A stretch of DNA of 64,000 nucleotides from Aphanomyces cochlioides. Its lineage: Eukaryota; Oomycota; Saprolegniomycetes; Saprolegniales; Verrucalvaceae. The notes beneath the pieces are model-generated. The model saw only the letters and a program-made list of their open reading frames with translations, ran no database searches and was not told the origin of the DNA. The position numbers were made by a program, and so were the translations under genes. The stretch spans positions 186,001 to 250,000 of the forward strand of contig JAHQRK010000037.1 in the NCBI GenBank assembly GCA_019828595.1. The letters run 5' to 3'. Shown here piece by piece: positions 34,200 through 44,460 of the stretch (within the stretch, counting starts at the first letter, position 1; each line of letters begins with the position of its first letter).

Positions 34200-34847
34200 G
34201 CGCTTAAATTGTGCAGTCCGGTCCCTTGCAACGTCTGCAATAAGATCTACAACCCATCTGCCTGGTGGAACAGCGATCTGTCTATCACGGTTTTGAAGTT
34301 TCACTTTGAGAATCGCCAAGAGCGTTCCGAAAAGAAGGTGCTGTTCTTATTGGACGACTTCAGCGCCCATTTTACTGAAGCTGTGAAGGCGTGTGCTCGA
34401 GAGCTCAATGTCTTGCTCTACAAAGTTCCACCAGGTTTTACCTGGGTATGCCAGCCTGCAGATGTTGCGTGGATACGTCCATTGAAAGTATCATTAAGGA
34501 GTCTTTGGCTTGGCTCTATTCGACAACAGGTCTTGTCGAATCGTGTCGATGGTGATTCGTTCAAGCTGCAGCCTCCCAATAGGTTCACAATTGTCTCGTG
34601 GATCACGACCTCGTGGGACAATATGCCTTCGACCGTGATTTTGAATGGATTCAAGAAGTGCAGGCTAATATCTGGTGAAGGTGATGACCATGAAGAGACG
34701 ATGGAAGGTTATGTTGATGATGACTTATTATCCACATTGATGGAAAGTCTCGATATCGAGAAAGTTATTGCACCTGCAGAAGATTTTGACAACGCTTTGG
34801 ATGATGAAGATTCCCAAGATGAAGGGCTTAGAGTATTTTACTTGTAG
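34200..34847 (+). pseudogene. pogo/Tigger-type (DDE_1) transposase, C-terminal fragment
   Basis: The open frame carries NPSAWWNSDLSITVLKFHF, then VLFLLDDFSAHFTE (second catalytic Asp region) and LYKVPPGFTWVCQPADVAW, the typical C-terminal half of DDE_1 superfamily transposases of the pogo/jerky group. A long acidic tail (DDEDSQDEG) ends with TAG. The N-terminal HTH/CENP-B part and the first catalytic Asp are missing because the tandem array occupies that side. The first ~50 bp (about 34201-34250) are about 90% identical to the spacer beside the tRNA-like module of the array unit. It is therefore not clear whether the array grew out of this element or the last unit simply abuts it. Confidence 0.75.
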
Positions 34848-36324
34848 GAGTCTACTCAATTGAACTTGAACACAGTTGATCTGCCCTCGATTTAAATTAA
34901 TATCGTCATTTTAATGTTATTTATTTAAGTTCATGTTTTTAATAGGAAAAACCAGTATATAATAAATATGTCTATTTAAATATGTTGATTATGAGTCATC
35001 GCAAAATAGAATAAAATGCTCCTTCGAGATCAGTGTGCGCTTTTAAACCTACATCCTAAAATACAATACAGTATACACAACATGCAAACATGCAATCTTT
35101 TTTTACTGATCTCGAAATCCCAGCATTTTGTGGGGTTCGAACCCGGGACTCCAGCTTGGAAGGTTCAGAACCAAACCGGAAGATCCTGTGAAATTACTCA
35201 ACTCATATATTTGTTTTGAAATCCTTGTCTGGTTTAATTACCTGTAACAATTAGTACGGCTAAGTTACTTATATTGGAATCAACTTCTCGTACACATTTC
35301 TTATATTTAGTTTTTGTATGTCTAGAATGAAAAGCTAAAAATCTTATTCGAGGACCCATGTGGCTGATGTATTTTGCCTGTCCAGAACGATAAGCATTCT
35401 ACGGTAAGTCAAATCGATCGAGCAATGGCGCAGAACTGTGAAAACGTATAATATTTAATAAAGGTGGTTTGAGGAACTTTGGGCTTGTTTTCAGCCAATC
35501 AGATCAGTCTCAATTATGAGGGATTACTTTTGAAGATTTGACCACATCAACGCTTGATACATTGCCAAACGCATCAACCGTTTTTGGAAACATCTCCTAG
35601 TCCCATCAGCATTTCCATCCGAGCGTCGCCAGGCTGGTCTACTGGGCACAACTCTTCCCTAGCCTACGACGCGAGTGGATGTCGCCAAGCAATAGAATGC
35701 ACATGAAGTAATTATACTAACAGTGATAAACGGCGCCTGCTGTTGCGTTGCAAGCGCTCTATTCGAGTCTTAATTATCGTCAATCGACCAAAAAGATTGA
35801 TTGGTCGATTCTTGAGTGGTCTTCACAAAGTGCCAAATCAATCGAAATCTGCAAATTTGGCCGGAATTGACAATAAAGGATTTGAGAACAATACATAGAA
35901 TTGAGTGGGGTAGTTGGACATTAGATTCGAATCTCATAAGTTTAGCTTGTCAATGTGATTGACATTGACACTGTGAACATATGGAATGCCCCTATAACTA
36001 ATTGAGCAGTGTCATGTGATTGACTATTGTTGGCATTACACTGACTGACAGTTTCCTGGCTCGGATGTGGCGGGTTTGATTGTGTGAGACCTTTGTATCG
36101 AACTTGGCCTTGAACGGACCCCTGATCTGTTCTCTATGAATTAGCCCTGCTATTCAACAGTCGCGAAACACTCCGGTGACATCCAAGATCTGTCGTTGCT
36201 CTGGCAGTGAACAACTACACATGTCAATTTGAAAAACACTGTATAACCAACATTCTGTAATTTTAAATTTTGTGTGCAACATGGCGCATTTTCCAGTCGA
36301 CGCCTATTGCGCGCTATTGAAACG
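34848..36324. other. intergenic, no gene seen; possible SINE remnant
   Basis: AT-rich DNA without a supported gene. Around 35125-35160 the text GGGGTTCGAACCCGGGACTC contains a perfect B-box core (GGTTCGAACCC reads the same on the minus strand), followed by no recognisable A box at normal spacing. It may be a short tRNA-derived SINE relic. A hairpin AATCGACCAA..TTGGTCGATT lies near 35780-35815. The last 300 bp precede the ABC transporter and should hold its promoter; no TTATCCG motif is visible there. Confidence 0.4.
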
Positions 36325-39300
36325 ATGGCCACGTCGCCGCGTCATCGCGGTCGACGTATCTTGAACCTTCTGTGGAAAAACAGTCTCTTGCTCAAAGCAT
36401 CAGCTTGGAAGATTGTTGTGGCTGTGTTCCTTCCCGCTGTAGTCGTGTATTCCCTTGGGTTTCTTCAAGGCACAGAGCAGATTGTGCAAGTTCCGGATGG
36501 ATGGTCCGAAATTGATGGAGAAAGTGCAATCAGCAACAATTTATTCACGGAAGATGAGCTCTCTGTTCCGAAATACTACACCTCCGAATCAACATTCAGT
36601 GCTCTCCTCTTAACCCTGGCTGTGAATGGGTGGACAAACCGACATAACGCAGACAGTGCGACCAAGATCGTCAATAAAATTTGCGCCCGTGCTGCATTCG
36701 GTGGGAATGTCAGCATCAATGATACTTCTCCTTTCAAATGGCCATTTGAATGCCGCAATTTTGTTATCCCACAAAAACTCGCAATTGTTCCCGACAACGG
36801 GTTCACAAGACACTATTTTGCGCGCTTTCTCTCGAAATGGTATCCGCGGGTGCCGTTGACGAAAGATCAATCATTTGTTGTGCCGTCATTTGCTGATTCA
36901 ATCATGTACTTCCCCGACGATGCTGCATTGAGTGGATATGTATCATCCAAGATGTATGCGAGCGATTTTACGGCGCCTTCTATCCTGGCTGCAATTGTGT
37001 TCTCATCAACTCCTGCACTACCTGGGGCCATTGACGATATTCATTACACAATTCGCATGGATCAAAGTCTTGTCGAGCACACAGAAACTCAAGACATTTC
37101 CGCACAGAAAACAATCGATACAGATTCGTATCAATACTACACTACATCTGGCTTTATGGCTCTCCAGACTCTTGTCACTCGGTTTATGGCATGTATGCCC
37201 GACCCTTTGTCCGGAAATTGCTCGATTGTGCCTCCAGCAAAACAGTCTCAGCGTATCGATGCCAAGTTATTGGATCAATTTGATCAAGATCTTACACTGA
37301 GAAGAGTTGCTTCACGCTACCGCAAAATTCTGCGCAAGTCATTCGACCCACTTGTAGATATCCCACAAACTTCGTTGACGACGCTTCTCGAGCCACTTTA
37401 TCTAGTACCACAAACAGTCGGAGGTGCAGCCGTTTTTCCATTCCCAATCAAGCAGTTTGTTGCGGCATCTTCAAGCTCCACAGATCTACCATTCATTGGA
37501 CTCTTGTTCGTCTTTGCGTACATGCAATTGCTGTCAGTCGTAATAGAGTTCTTGGTGGGTGAAAAAGAAAGTAAGTGCAGAGAACTACTCAAGATCTTGG
37601 GTGTTACTGACTCTGAGATTGTTTTCAGCTGGCTCCTAACCTTCCTTGCAATGGTTTTCATACTATCCGTGACGGCAACGATGGTTGCAAGCTCCACAAC
37701 TTTTCATCACTCAAATATTCTACTTTTGTTTGCCTTTTTTCTCCTCGTGGGCCTCTCGGTGATTTGTATGGGTTTTCTTCTCCAGTCCATCTTTTCCACA
37801 ACACGCTTTGCAAGTCAAGTTGGACTCTTCATCTATTTCATCACGCACTCGCTAACGTCGGCATTAATGGATTCTCCCACGACGTCTTCTCAATCTAAGG
37901 CTTTACTGTGTTTGCTTCCTCCGGCTGCCATGAATCTCGGAGTAAATTTGTTGATGAACTTGGAATCAAATGGAATCGGTCTGACGTTTAGTTCATGGGA
38001 GACAACAATCAACAACTTCAGCTTTGAGTCCCTACTTGGTGTTCTTGTCCTTGACTGTGGGCTCTTAATTCTGCTTGCTGTATACCTGGAGGTGATTGTT
38101 CCAAAAGAATTCGGCGTGGCAAAACCATGGTACTTCCCTTTCTCACCTGCTTACTGGCGAAGTCTTTTATTATTCTCATCTCCACGCCGTCAAGGATACC
38201 ACAGGCAAACTAACACTGAGTTAGAAGATGTTGACTCGAATCACGACTTCATCGAAAATGTGGGTTCTGATCTGCGTCGTCAAGAAGAAACAGGCGATGC
38301 ACTCCAAATTCAAAACCTACGAAAAGCCTTTCCCTTATCAGGCGGTGGTGTCAAGGTTGCTGTTCATGGTCTCAATCTGACCATGTACAAAAACCAAATC
38401 ACATGTTTGCTTGGACACAACGGGGCCGGCAAGACGACACTCATCTCCATGTTGACTGGCATGATCCCTCCCACTGGTGGCGATGCCACTGTCGATGGTC
38501 TGTCCCTCACGCAAGATTTGGATGCGATTCGAGCTTCGCTCGGCATGTGCCCTCAACACAACGTACTCTACCCGACGCTGACAGTATTTCAGCATTTGGA
38601 GTTTTACGGTCGGATCAAAGGATTCCAAGATCCCATCGCCCTCCACCGTGAAGTTGAGGCGAAGATGGCCGAAGTCGGTCTTACCGACAAACGACACACG
38701 CCCACGGCCGAGCTTTCTGGTGGCATGAAACGCAAACTGTCCCTTGCGATTGCATTATTGGGCGACAGCCGTGTTGTGTTTCTCGATGAGCCTACATCTG
38801 GCATGGATCCATACAGTCGCCGTCGATGCTGGGATGTGATATTGAACAACCGTCACAATCGTGTGATGGTGCTCACGACGCATTTCATGGACGAGGCTGA
38901 TATTTTGGGTGACCGAATTGCGATCATGGCTGACGGTGAACTTCGCTGTTGTGGTTCGTCGCTGTTTCTCAAGAATCGGTATGGCGCTGGGTATACTTTG
39001 TCGCTGGTGAAGGCATCTCCCGAAAGCGACGTGTCAGCCTTGACGTCGTGTATCCAGCAATCGATGGGAGGTCGCGCGACAGTTGTGAGCAACGTGGGAA
39101 CTGAAATTGCATTCCAACTTCCGCTGGATTCTTCGTATTTGTTTTCGGACATGCTTACATCGTTGGATGGGCAGCTGGGAGATTTGGGGATTGTTTCCTA
39201 TGGTATTTCAGTCACGACGCTGGAAGAAGTGTTTCTCAAGGTGTCCGAAATTGGAATGGCCATCGCGCCAACTCGCTCTCACGAAAGAGATCCAGAGACA

Positions 39301-42012
39301 TCTGAAAGAAGCCAGACAAAATCACATTCGAGGTCCTCACCATTTCGCTACAATCCTGCTGACTCAACACAAGTAAATTTATTTGCTGTACAATTCAAGG
39401 CGCTTGTGAAAAAGAGGGTGCGGGTTCTCAAGCGAGACAAACGGCTTGTTCTGTGGGGCATTGTTGCACCTATATTGTACACGTTTGTCGGTATTCGCAG
39501 CGTTAACGTGGTTCCAAATATTGACAGCAACCCTCCACTTCAACTCTCGACAGAATCCTATCCTCTGAGGAGCAACACGCCAGTCGGGGCGATATGTCAA
39601 TCCGACTGGCTGTGCGATGACGTTGTCAACACTCTTCCTCATGCAAAGGGCTTCAAAATTTCTGTCCCCACCCCAATATATCCTTCAAAGTCACCGACAG
39701 TCTTTAACGTGCGCTATTCCAAGCTTGATAGGTCAGGCCCCATGGCATATTCCCTTCGCTTGGGTGAAGAATTATGGAAACGTGGATGTAGCATTGAAAA
39801 ATCGGAGTTCATAGAAGGCATGTTTGGAGGATTTGTATTTTTTGGCTCCAAAAATGCAGGCTTGTTTGGCTACAATTTAGCAGTCAACACCACGAGCTAC
39901 CATGCTGCTGCGATTTATAAAGCGATGGCAGATGGCGCAATATACAAAGTTTTTTCCAACAAGACACTTCAAGTGGTCAGTAAACCTCTCCCTGCTGCAT
40001 CGGGTGAAAAGAGTATGTTTTCCTACCTCCTTGCGTTCTCGACAACACTCTTTATTGTCATGGCATTTGCTCAATATAGCACAGCCATTGTTCCTGGTCT
40101 TGTCCACGAGAAGAACCCTCTGCACAACGCGAAGCACCAACAACTTGTTTCAGGAGTGAGTCTCACTGCATTTTGGCTTGCTAATTATGTCGTTGACTTG
40201 CTGCTTTATGCCATTCCAGCTGCAGCATCTATTGGATTGCTCGTATTCTTTGATGTTGAGCAGCTAATTGGTGGTGATGGCTGTCCACCTCATGCCTTTT
40301 CTGCCCTCGTCATGATTTTTATTCTCTTTGGCAGTGCGATGGTTCCATTTTCCCACCTTCTTTCCCATCTCTTCACCGATCCGTCGATGTCCCAATCAGC
40401 TTCAACTCTTATCAATATGCTTCTTGGCATTGGTCTTGGAATTACGTCGCTCGCTCTTGACTCGTTTCCATCCACCCAAGCACTCAATGCCACACTCACG
40501 TACTTCTATCGCCTATCGCCCCTTTTCAACCTTGGGCATGCATTGTACACCCTCAGTATGCAAGCAGTTCTAAATAGTTATCTCACCGATGGTCCAAAAG
40601 AGGACGCCTTTTCCCTGAAAGTTATTGGCTGGGACTTGGTCTACCTCGCAATAACTGCTGTCATCTACCTCGGACTAGCAATTGGAATCGACTATGCTCT
40701 CACATTTCCATCGATCAAAGCTTTGTTTTTTTGTCGATCGTTACCTAGCACTGCTGCTTCTCAAGAAGAACAGGACAGCGACGTCTCTGCAGAGGCATGG
40801 CGTGTGGCCAGTGGTGCTGCCGACTCTGATGCTGTCGTGTTGAGTGCGTTGCGAAAAGTCTATCCTGATGGCACTGTTGGTGTCGAATCTGTCTCACTTG
40901 GTCTCCCACGTGGGGAATGCTTTGGTTACTTGGGTATCAATGGCGCAGGCAAAACTACGACCATGAAGATGCTCACGGGCGATATCGCGCCGTCGTCTGG
41001 ACGCGGAACCCTTGGTGGGTTTGATATTTTATCTGAACAATTGGCCGTGCGTCGGCTGATCGGGTATTGTCCTCAATTTGATGCTCTGATCGATTTACTG
41101 ACGGTGCGAGAACACTTGGAGCTGTTTGCGGCCATCAAAGGCGTGCCTTCGATCCAAGTTGATGCCGTCGTTCATGAAAAGTTGGCACAACTTCAGCTGG
41201 AAGACTTTGAAGATAAACTGGCCCAGTCTCTCAGCGGAGGCACAAAGCGCAAATTGTCGGTGGCGATGGCTTTGATCGGAGCACCACCTATCCTGTTTTT
41301 GGACGAGCCATCGACGGGGATGGATCCAGTGTCGAGGCGATTCATGTGGGACGTGCTGGCGGATGTGTCGACAAAGAGCCATGAATCGACAATCCTCTTG
41401 ACGACCCACAGCATGGAAGAATGCGAAGCCTTGTGCACTCGAGTTGGGATAATGGTGGATGGTCGTCTTCGCTGCCTTGGCAGCGTCCAGCACTTGAAAC
41501 ACAAATTTGGCGATGGGCTTTTGCTGCATGTTAAGTTTGAACCAATAGCGTTGAAGTCGGTGGATGCGATGGTACGCCAATATTTTGACGACAGCAACAG
41601 CAGACTGAATACAACCCAAGTACGAGAAACATGCGAGCGTTTGGGATGTCCGCGTCGTATGGATTTTGTCACCAAGATGCATCCAACAGGATTTGTTCTG
41701 GCTGATGCACTCGAAGATAAAGACGGTGTTGTTGTTGTTCCCGATTTTTGTACTTGGTGGTTGAGTGAAGACAGATTCGAAGCGCTGGTAGCCCATCTCG
41801 AAAATGTTTTTGGTCAAGTTCGACTTGTGGAGCGTCAAAATGATGTGTCTCGTTTTCAGCTCTCAAGCGATGACAAGCCCTCCCTCTCGACAGTCTTCTC
41901 GACCGTTGAGCAAGCAAAGGCACGAGTGGGCATCCAAGAGTACACCATCTCACAAACGACACTGGAACAAATTTTTAACTCGTTTGCTGCTCAACAAAAG
42001 GGAGCGAATTAA
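36325..42012 (+). CDS. ABCA-type full-size ABC transporter
   Basis: An uninterrupted frame of 1895 codons from ATG 36325 (MATSPRHRGRRILNLLWKN) has the (TM-NBD)x2 order of the ABCA (ABC1) subfamily, usually lipid transporters of plasma or organelle membranes. TM segment near residue 25-45, a large extracytoplasmic loop, then a TM bundle ending near residue 600. NBD1: Walker A GHNGAGKTT (~697), signature LSGGMKRKLS (~796), Walker B VVFLDEPTSGMDP (~815), H-loop TTHFMDEAD. Second TM half with its own large loop from ~1020. NBD2: Walker A GINGAGKTT (~1537), signature LSGGTKRKLS (~1636), Walker B ILFLDEPSTGMDP (~1657), H-loop TTHSMEECE. All ATPase motifs are intact. Length fits the family. It has no visible intron, unlike many neighbours. 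The exact substrate cannot be told. Confidence 0.95.
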   Translation: MATSPRHRGRRILNLLWKNSLLLKASAWKIVVAVFLPAVVVYSLGFLQGTEQIVQVPDGWSEIDGESAISNNLFTEDELSVPKYYTSESTFSALLLTLAVNGWTNRHNADSATKIVNKICARAAFGGNVSINDTSPFKWPFECRNFVIPQKLAIVPDNGFTRHYFARFLSKWYPRVPLTKDQSFVVPSFADSIMYFPDDAALSGYVSSKMYASDFTAPSILAAIVFSSTPALPGAIDDIHYTIRMDQSLVEHTETQDISAQKTIDTDSYQYYTTSGFMALQTLVTRFMACMPDPLSGNCSIVPPAKQSQRIDAKLLDQFDQDLTLRRVASRYRKILRKSFDPLVDIPQTSLTTLLEPLYLVPQTVGGAAVFPFPIKQFVAASSSSTDLPFIGLLFVFAYMQLLSVVIEFLVGEKESKCRELLKILGVTDSEIVFSWLLTFLAMVFILSVTATMVASSTTFHHSNILLLFAFFLLVGLSVICMGFLLQSIFSTTRFASQVGLFIYFITHSLTSALMDSPTTSSQSKALLCLLPPAAMNLGVNLLMNLESNGIGLTFSSWETTINNFSFESLLGVLVLDCGLLILLAVYLEVIVPKEFGVAKPWYFPFSPAYWRSLLLFSSPRRQGYHRQTNTELEDVDSNHDFIENVGSDLRRQEETGDALQIQNLRKAFPLSGGGVKVAVHGLNLTMYKNQITCLLGHNGAGKTTLISMLTGMIPPTGGDATVDGLSLTQDLDAIRASLGMCPQHNVLYPTLTVFQHLEFYGRIKGFQDPIALHREVEAKMAEVGLTDKRHTPTAELSGGMKRKLSLAIALLGDSRVVFLDEPTSGMDPYSRRRCWDVILNNRHNRVMVLTTHFMDEADILGDRIAIMADGELRCCGSSLFLKNRYGAGYTLSLVKASPESDVSALTSCIQQSMGGRATVVSNVGTEIAFQLPLDSSYLFSDMLTSLDGQLGDLGIVSYGISVTTLEEVFLKVSEIGMAIAPTRSHERDPETSERSQTKSHSRSSPFRYNPADSTQVNLFAVQFKALVKKRVRVLKRDKRLVLWGIVAPILYTFVGIRSVNVVPNIDSNPPLQLSTESYPLRSNTPVGAICQSDWLCDDVVNTLPHAKGFKISVPTPIYPSKSPTVFNVRYSKLDRSGPMAYSLRLGEELWKRGCSIEKSEFIEGMFGGFVFFGSKNAGLFGYNLAVNTTSYHAAAIYKAMADGAIYKVFSNKTLQVVSKPLPAASGEKSMFSYLLAFSTTLFIVMAFAQYSTAIVPGLVHEKNPLHNAKHQQLVSGVSLTAFWLANYVVDLLLYAIPAAASIGLLVFFDVEQLIGGDGCPPHAFSALVMIFILFGSAMVPFSHLLSHLFTDPSMSQSASTLINMLLGIGLGITSLALDSFPSTQALNATLTYFYRLSPLFNLGHALYTLSMQAVLNSYLTDGPKEDAFSLKVIGWDLVYLAITAVIYLGLAIGIDYALTFPSIKALFFCRSLPSTAASQEEQDSDVSAEAWRVASGAADSDAVVLSALRKVYPDGTVGVESVSLGLPRGECFGYLGINGAGKTTTMKMLTGDIAPSSGRGTLGGFDILSEQLAVRRLIGYCPQFDALIDLLTVREHLELFAAIKGVPSIQVDAVVHEKLAQLQLEDFEDKLAQSLSGGTKRKLSVAMALIGAPPILFLDEPSTGMDPVSRRFMWDVLADVSTKSHESTILLTTHSMEECEALCTRVGIMVDGRLRCLGSVQHLKHKFGDGLLLHVKFEPIALKSVDAMVRQYFDDSNSRLNTTQVRETCERLGCPRRMDFVTKMHPTGFVLADALEDKDGVVVVPDFCTWWLSEDRFEALVAHLENVFGQVRLVERQNDVSRFQLSSDDKPSLSTVFSTVEQAKARVGIQEYTISQTTLEQIFNSFAAQQKGAN

Positions 42013-42152
42013 CGTTAGACGAAAGAGCCCTAGAGGAATGTCATTATGCAATACATTAGGACGCTCAATCATGTGAAAGACAAATGGAGCGTAAGTGGAC
42101 TCTTATATCGAGCCTGGCTTCCGTCGCTTATTTACATTTGCGATATTGTCGT

Positions 42153-42312
42153 CTGGTTATTGATTTGAACGAAGAGACCAGCGTCTTCTTCATCAATCTC
42201 ATTCACCACAATATTTGCCAATTTGATTGTTTCTTGCGTCAAGACACTCAGGATCGAAGCATCGCATGTAATGTTTCTTGATAGGAGCATTCTCTCCTTC
42301 GGCGGTTTGGCA
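42153..42312 (-). pseudogene. family 'B' gene fragment, N-terminal part only
   Basis: About 160 bp closely match the 5' end of the family B gene at 44461-44940 in the same orientation (shared text TTGATTGTTTCTTGCGTCAAGA and ATGTAATGTTTCTTGATAG). The remainder of the gene is absent, so this is a truncated third copy. It lies directly left of a MITE. Confidence 0.75.
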
Positions 42313-42350
42313 ATATCTCTCCTTTCGCTTTATTCTTCGGCCATATAAAT

Positions 42351-42592
42351 AGGAAATGACTATTCCCCCCTATTTTGGCTATCCCCCCCGTAAAATTCAT
42401 TTTTGATACATTTTTGCCTAACATTTCCGACAGTTAGGGGCCTGACCGTGAGCTCCCGCGATGACGCCCATAACTTTGGCACATTTTATGTGTTTGCAGT
42501 AGTTAAGGGCTCTAAAATGGCGGTCGATTTTTGGGAAGCCAGGGCAAAAAATGTATCAAAAATGAATTTTAGGGGGGAAATAGTCATTTCCT
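42351..42592. mobile_element. MITE with ~50-bp imperfect TIRs
   Basis: The left end AGGAAATGACTATTCCCCCC and the right end GGGGGGAAATAGTCATTTCCT are inverted repeats; after an 18-bp insertion in the left arm the match continues through TAAAATTCATTTTTGATAC. The interior is ~120 bp and noncoding. ATAAAT flanks both sides (42345-42350 and 42593-42598), a possible 6-bp target duplication. The superfamily is unclear. Confidence 0.8.
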
Positions 42593-42599
42593 ATAAATA

Positions 42600-43382
42600 T
42601 TCTACTTGCTATAAATATTAGGGCCTGTTTGGTGACTGTGAACATTTTTCTGTGAAATTTCATAAGATGACAAGTGTCGCAGAATGTTGGTACAAAATGT
42701 CATTAAAATTATACACCCCTTATTGTTTTACAAAATTACTTAGTTTGAAGGTCTGTAGATTGTCGTCGTTATCATGATTACTATAAGAAGTTCTCGATCT
42801 TTTTCTCATTGATGAAACAATGCGATCATGTCACTATGTGTCCTTTTTGACCGCACTTATGTGCCCCGCTGCAAGCGATGAACGTTTCCTCATTACAGGC
42901 GCTTTCAACCACAGCTTGAAATGATTTCCGGGACTTCATGTTGCCTCTTTTGTTCTTCAAATTACAGTAGAGTCTTAGTCCTGTCATGCCGCATGTGAGG
43001 ATGTGATGTGGCTCCATGTCCAGCAATTATATTGTCATGACGCTATTCCTGGATGCAAATAGTTACTGTAGTTCAGCGACGAGCTCTCGATCGAGTAAGT
43101 TTTGCAATGATTTATTCCAGAGTGCGTTTGACGTCCCACTTCAAAATATGAATATAACAACGACCGTGATATTCAGCCCCGGGGTTATTCACATGGGAAG
43201 ATTAGTTGAAAAATACATGAGCTTCCCCCCCCACCCCCGATGTCTCTCATTTTCCCGAGTAGGGATGGAAGGATGATAACATCTAAATGAATTGGCTCCT
43301 CCTTTGGCCCTAAGGTATACGACATGAACCAGGGATATCCCCCACTTCATCCATTGTAATCATACAATAGATATATTTCAAC
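42600..43382. other. intergenic, nothing supported
   Basis: A 66-codon minus-strand frame (42826-43026) with several Cys residues (for example CSGAHKCGQKGH) might be a relic of a zinc-finger-like transposon protein, but there is no start context or partner exon to support a gene. Short C-runs (CCCCCCCCACCCCC near 43226) are present. Confidence 0.35.
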
Positions 43383-44179
43383 TTAGGGCGATCTAGAGCC
43401 TGTGTAAAGCTGGACAAGACTCGACACGATACCCCAACCAACCCAGACTTTCAACACATAACCAGCAGTCGTCGTCGCGACGCCAAATGCTGTAGCCACC
43501 ATCGATCCAAGTCGTGACACCAACTCATTGCTTCTTGCCTCTTCATCTGGCATGTCACCACCGTCGTTGACTTGAGAGAATGCATTCGTGTCAGCAAACA
43601 AAGGCACCGGCATCCAAGGCAAAGGGCGACTCGTCAAGTTGTGGACGTCGTGGGTCCACGTGTCGGCTTTGGTTGTAAGTGTGGCCGCACCAAACAGTAC
43701 GAAGACCACCACGCTAATCACCAACAGGCCGACTTTGACACATGGGATGACCAACCGCTTGGTCTTCATGTCCAGCGCAGCTGTGGCCATGCCTTTCGCC
43801 ATTGCCTCCGCCTTGGCTGCCTTGAGGTCGCTTGCCAACACAGCCACTTGCTCGTCGAGGCGGGGCGTTGGGCATCCTTGGCCTTCACAGCGAGCTGCGA
43901 CTTGACGCTGGTCAATTCACTCTTGAATGCCTCCACTTGCCCACGGAGTTGACGTGTGTTCGCCTCCTCTGCATCCTCAAGCTTTGGCTTGAGTTGGCCT
44001 TCAACCACTTCGTCAATGTACGATGACAAAACGTCGACAAACTCGACCTTTTCCTCGATCTCGTCGCGCACGCTTTGAAGCTGCTCGCGGCATTGCTTGA
44101 GGGCAGCCTTGATGGCATCGAGCTCGCGTCTGTTGGCATCCATCGAGTCTTCTTGCATCATGAGGAGTTGCGCTTGCAT
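43383..44179 (-). pseudogene. family 'A' coiled-coil/TM protein, frameshifted copy
   Basis: The frame opens MQAQLLMMQEDSMDANRRELD and runs through a heptad-rich coiled coil (KQCREQLQSVRDEIEEKVEF). At about 43860 (KDAQ) it loses register relative to its paralogue: this copy has about 5 extra bp (CGCCCCGCC). A second frame then continues with LDEQVAVLASDLKAAKAEA, two hydrophobic segments (VGLLVISVVVFVLFGAAT and near GYVLKVWVGWG) and a conserved VHNLTSRPLPWMP. The product would be a membrane-anchored coiled-coil protein. I do not recognise the family. An inverted paralogue lies at ~46.3-47.5 kb. A sequencing error at the CG-rich spot is an alternative to a true frameshift. Confidence 0.55.
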
Positions 44180-44460
44180 CGCTAAAACGGTAACAAATTC
44201 AAAAATGAGAGCTGCTTTTCAGAATGTCGCCTCCATCGCATGGAAAAAAAGTCAAATTTTTGCGCGGTATCCTATGTCTTCCTTGTCGCCACCTTTACGA
44301 GTGCTACTGCTGTTGCGCTACTTGTGGACAACAAACTGGCAGCAAGAAAGTTGCAGCAAGTCCTGCAGGTCTTGACTCGACAGACAAGATCGGGATACTT
44401 TCTCTCTGTCAAGATTATTAATGCTAACAAGATGAAATACGATTGAACGTTCTTGTTCTC

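Larger units (their letters stand above)
10907..34250 (-). repeat. tandem array of a 346/347-bp tRNA-derived unit, interrupted by a LINE
   Basis: The unit repeats head to tail with near identity. Counting the degenerate first copy, the copy split by the retrotransposon and the divergent last copy, 53 tRNA-like segments are visible. Each unit has a tRNA-like part (86 nt, minus strand) and a ~260-bp spacer. Two main classes differ by one base (AAGCATCTGATTG in 347-bp units, AAGCACTGATTG in 346-bp units) and by G/C in GAGTCT(G/C)ATCG. One unit (starting 14017) is 389 bp long. The first unit lacks the ~25 bp containing the CAGCGCGCGCTG palindrome. Homogeneity shows recent concerted evolution. The unit is close to two nucleosome repeats in length, which may be coincidence. 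A 73-codon plus-strand frame recurs in nearly every unit but lies antisense to the tRNA-like part. Confidence 0.95.

Noticed and set aside
10907..34250. CRISPR-like array
   Set aside because: Units are 347 bp with no distinct spacers; the variation is between whole units, and the context is eukaryotic.
11241..34296. A 73-codon plus-strand frame (start MSWGKQRALWDL) present in almost every array unit, as a possible multicopy peptide gene
   Set aside because: It is antisense to the tRNA-like module and its conservation follows from array homogenisation. There is no variation to show codon-level selection, and no recognisable domain.
35108..35165. tRNA gene around GGTTCGAACCC
   Set aside because: Only a B-box-like core is present; no A box at the right distance and no cloverleaf could be drawn.
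41095..41838. 247-codon minus-strand frame inside the ABC transporter
   Set aside because: It overlaps the second nucleotide-binding domain, whose coding sequence on the plus strand fully explains the open antisense frame.
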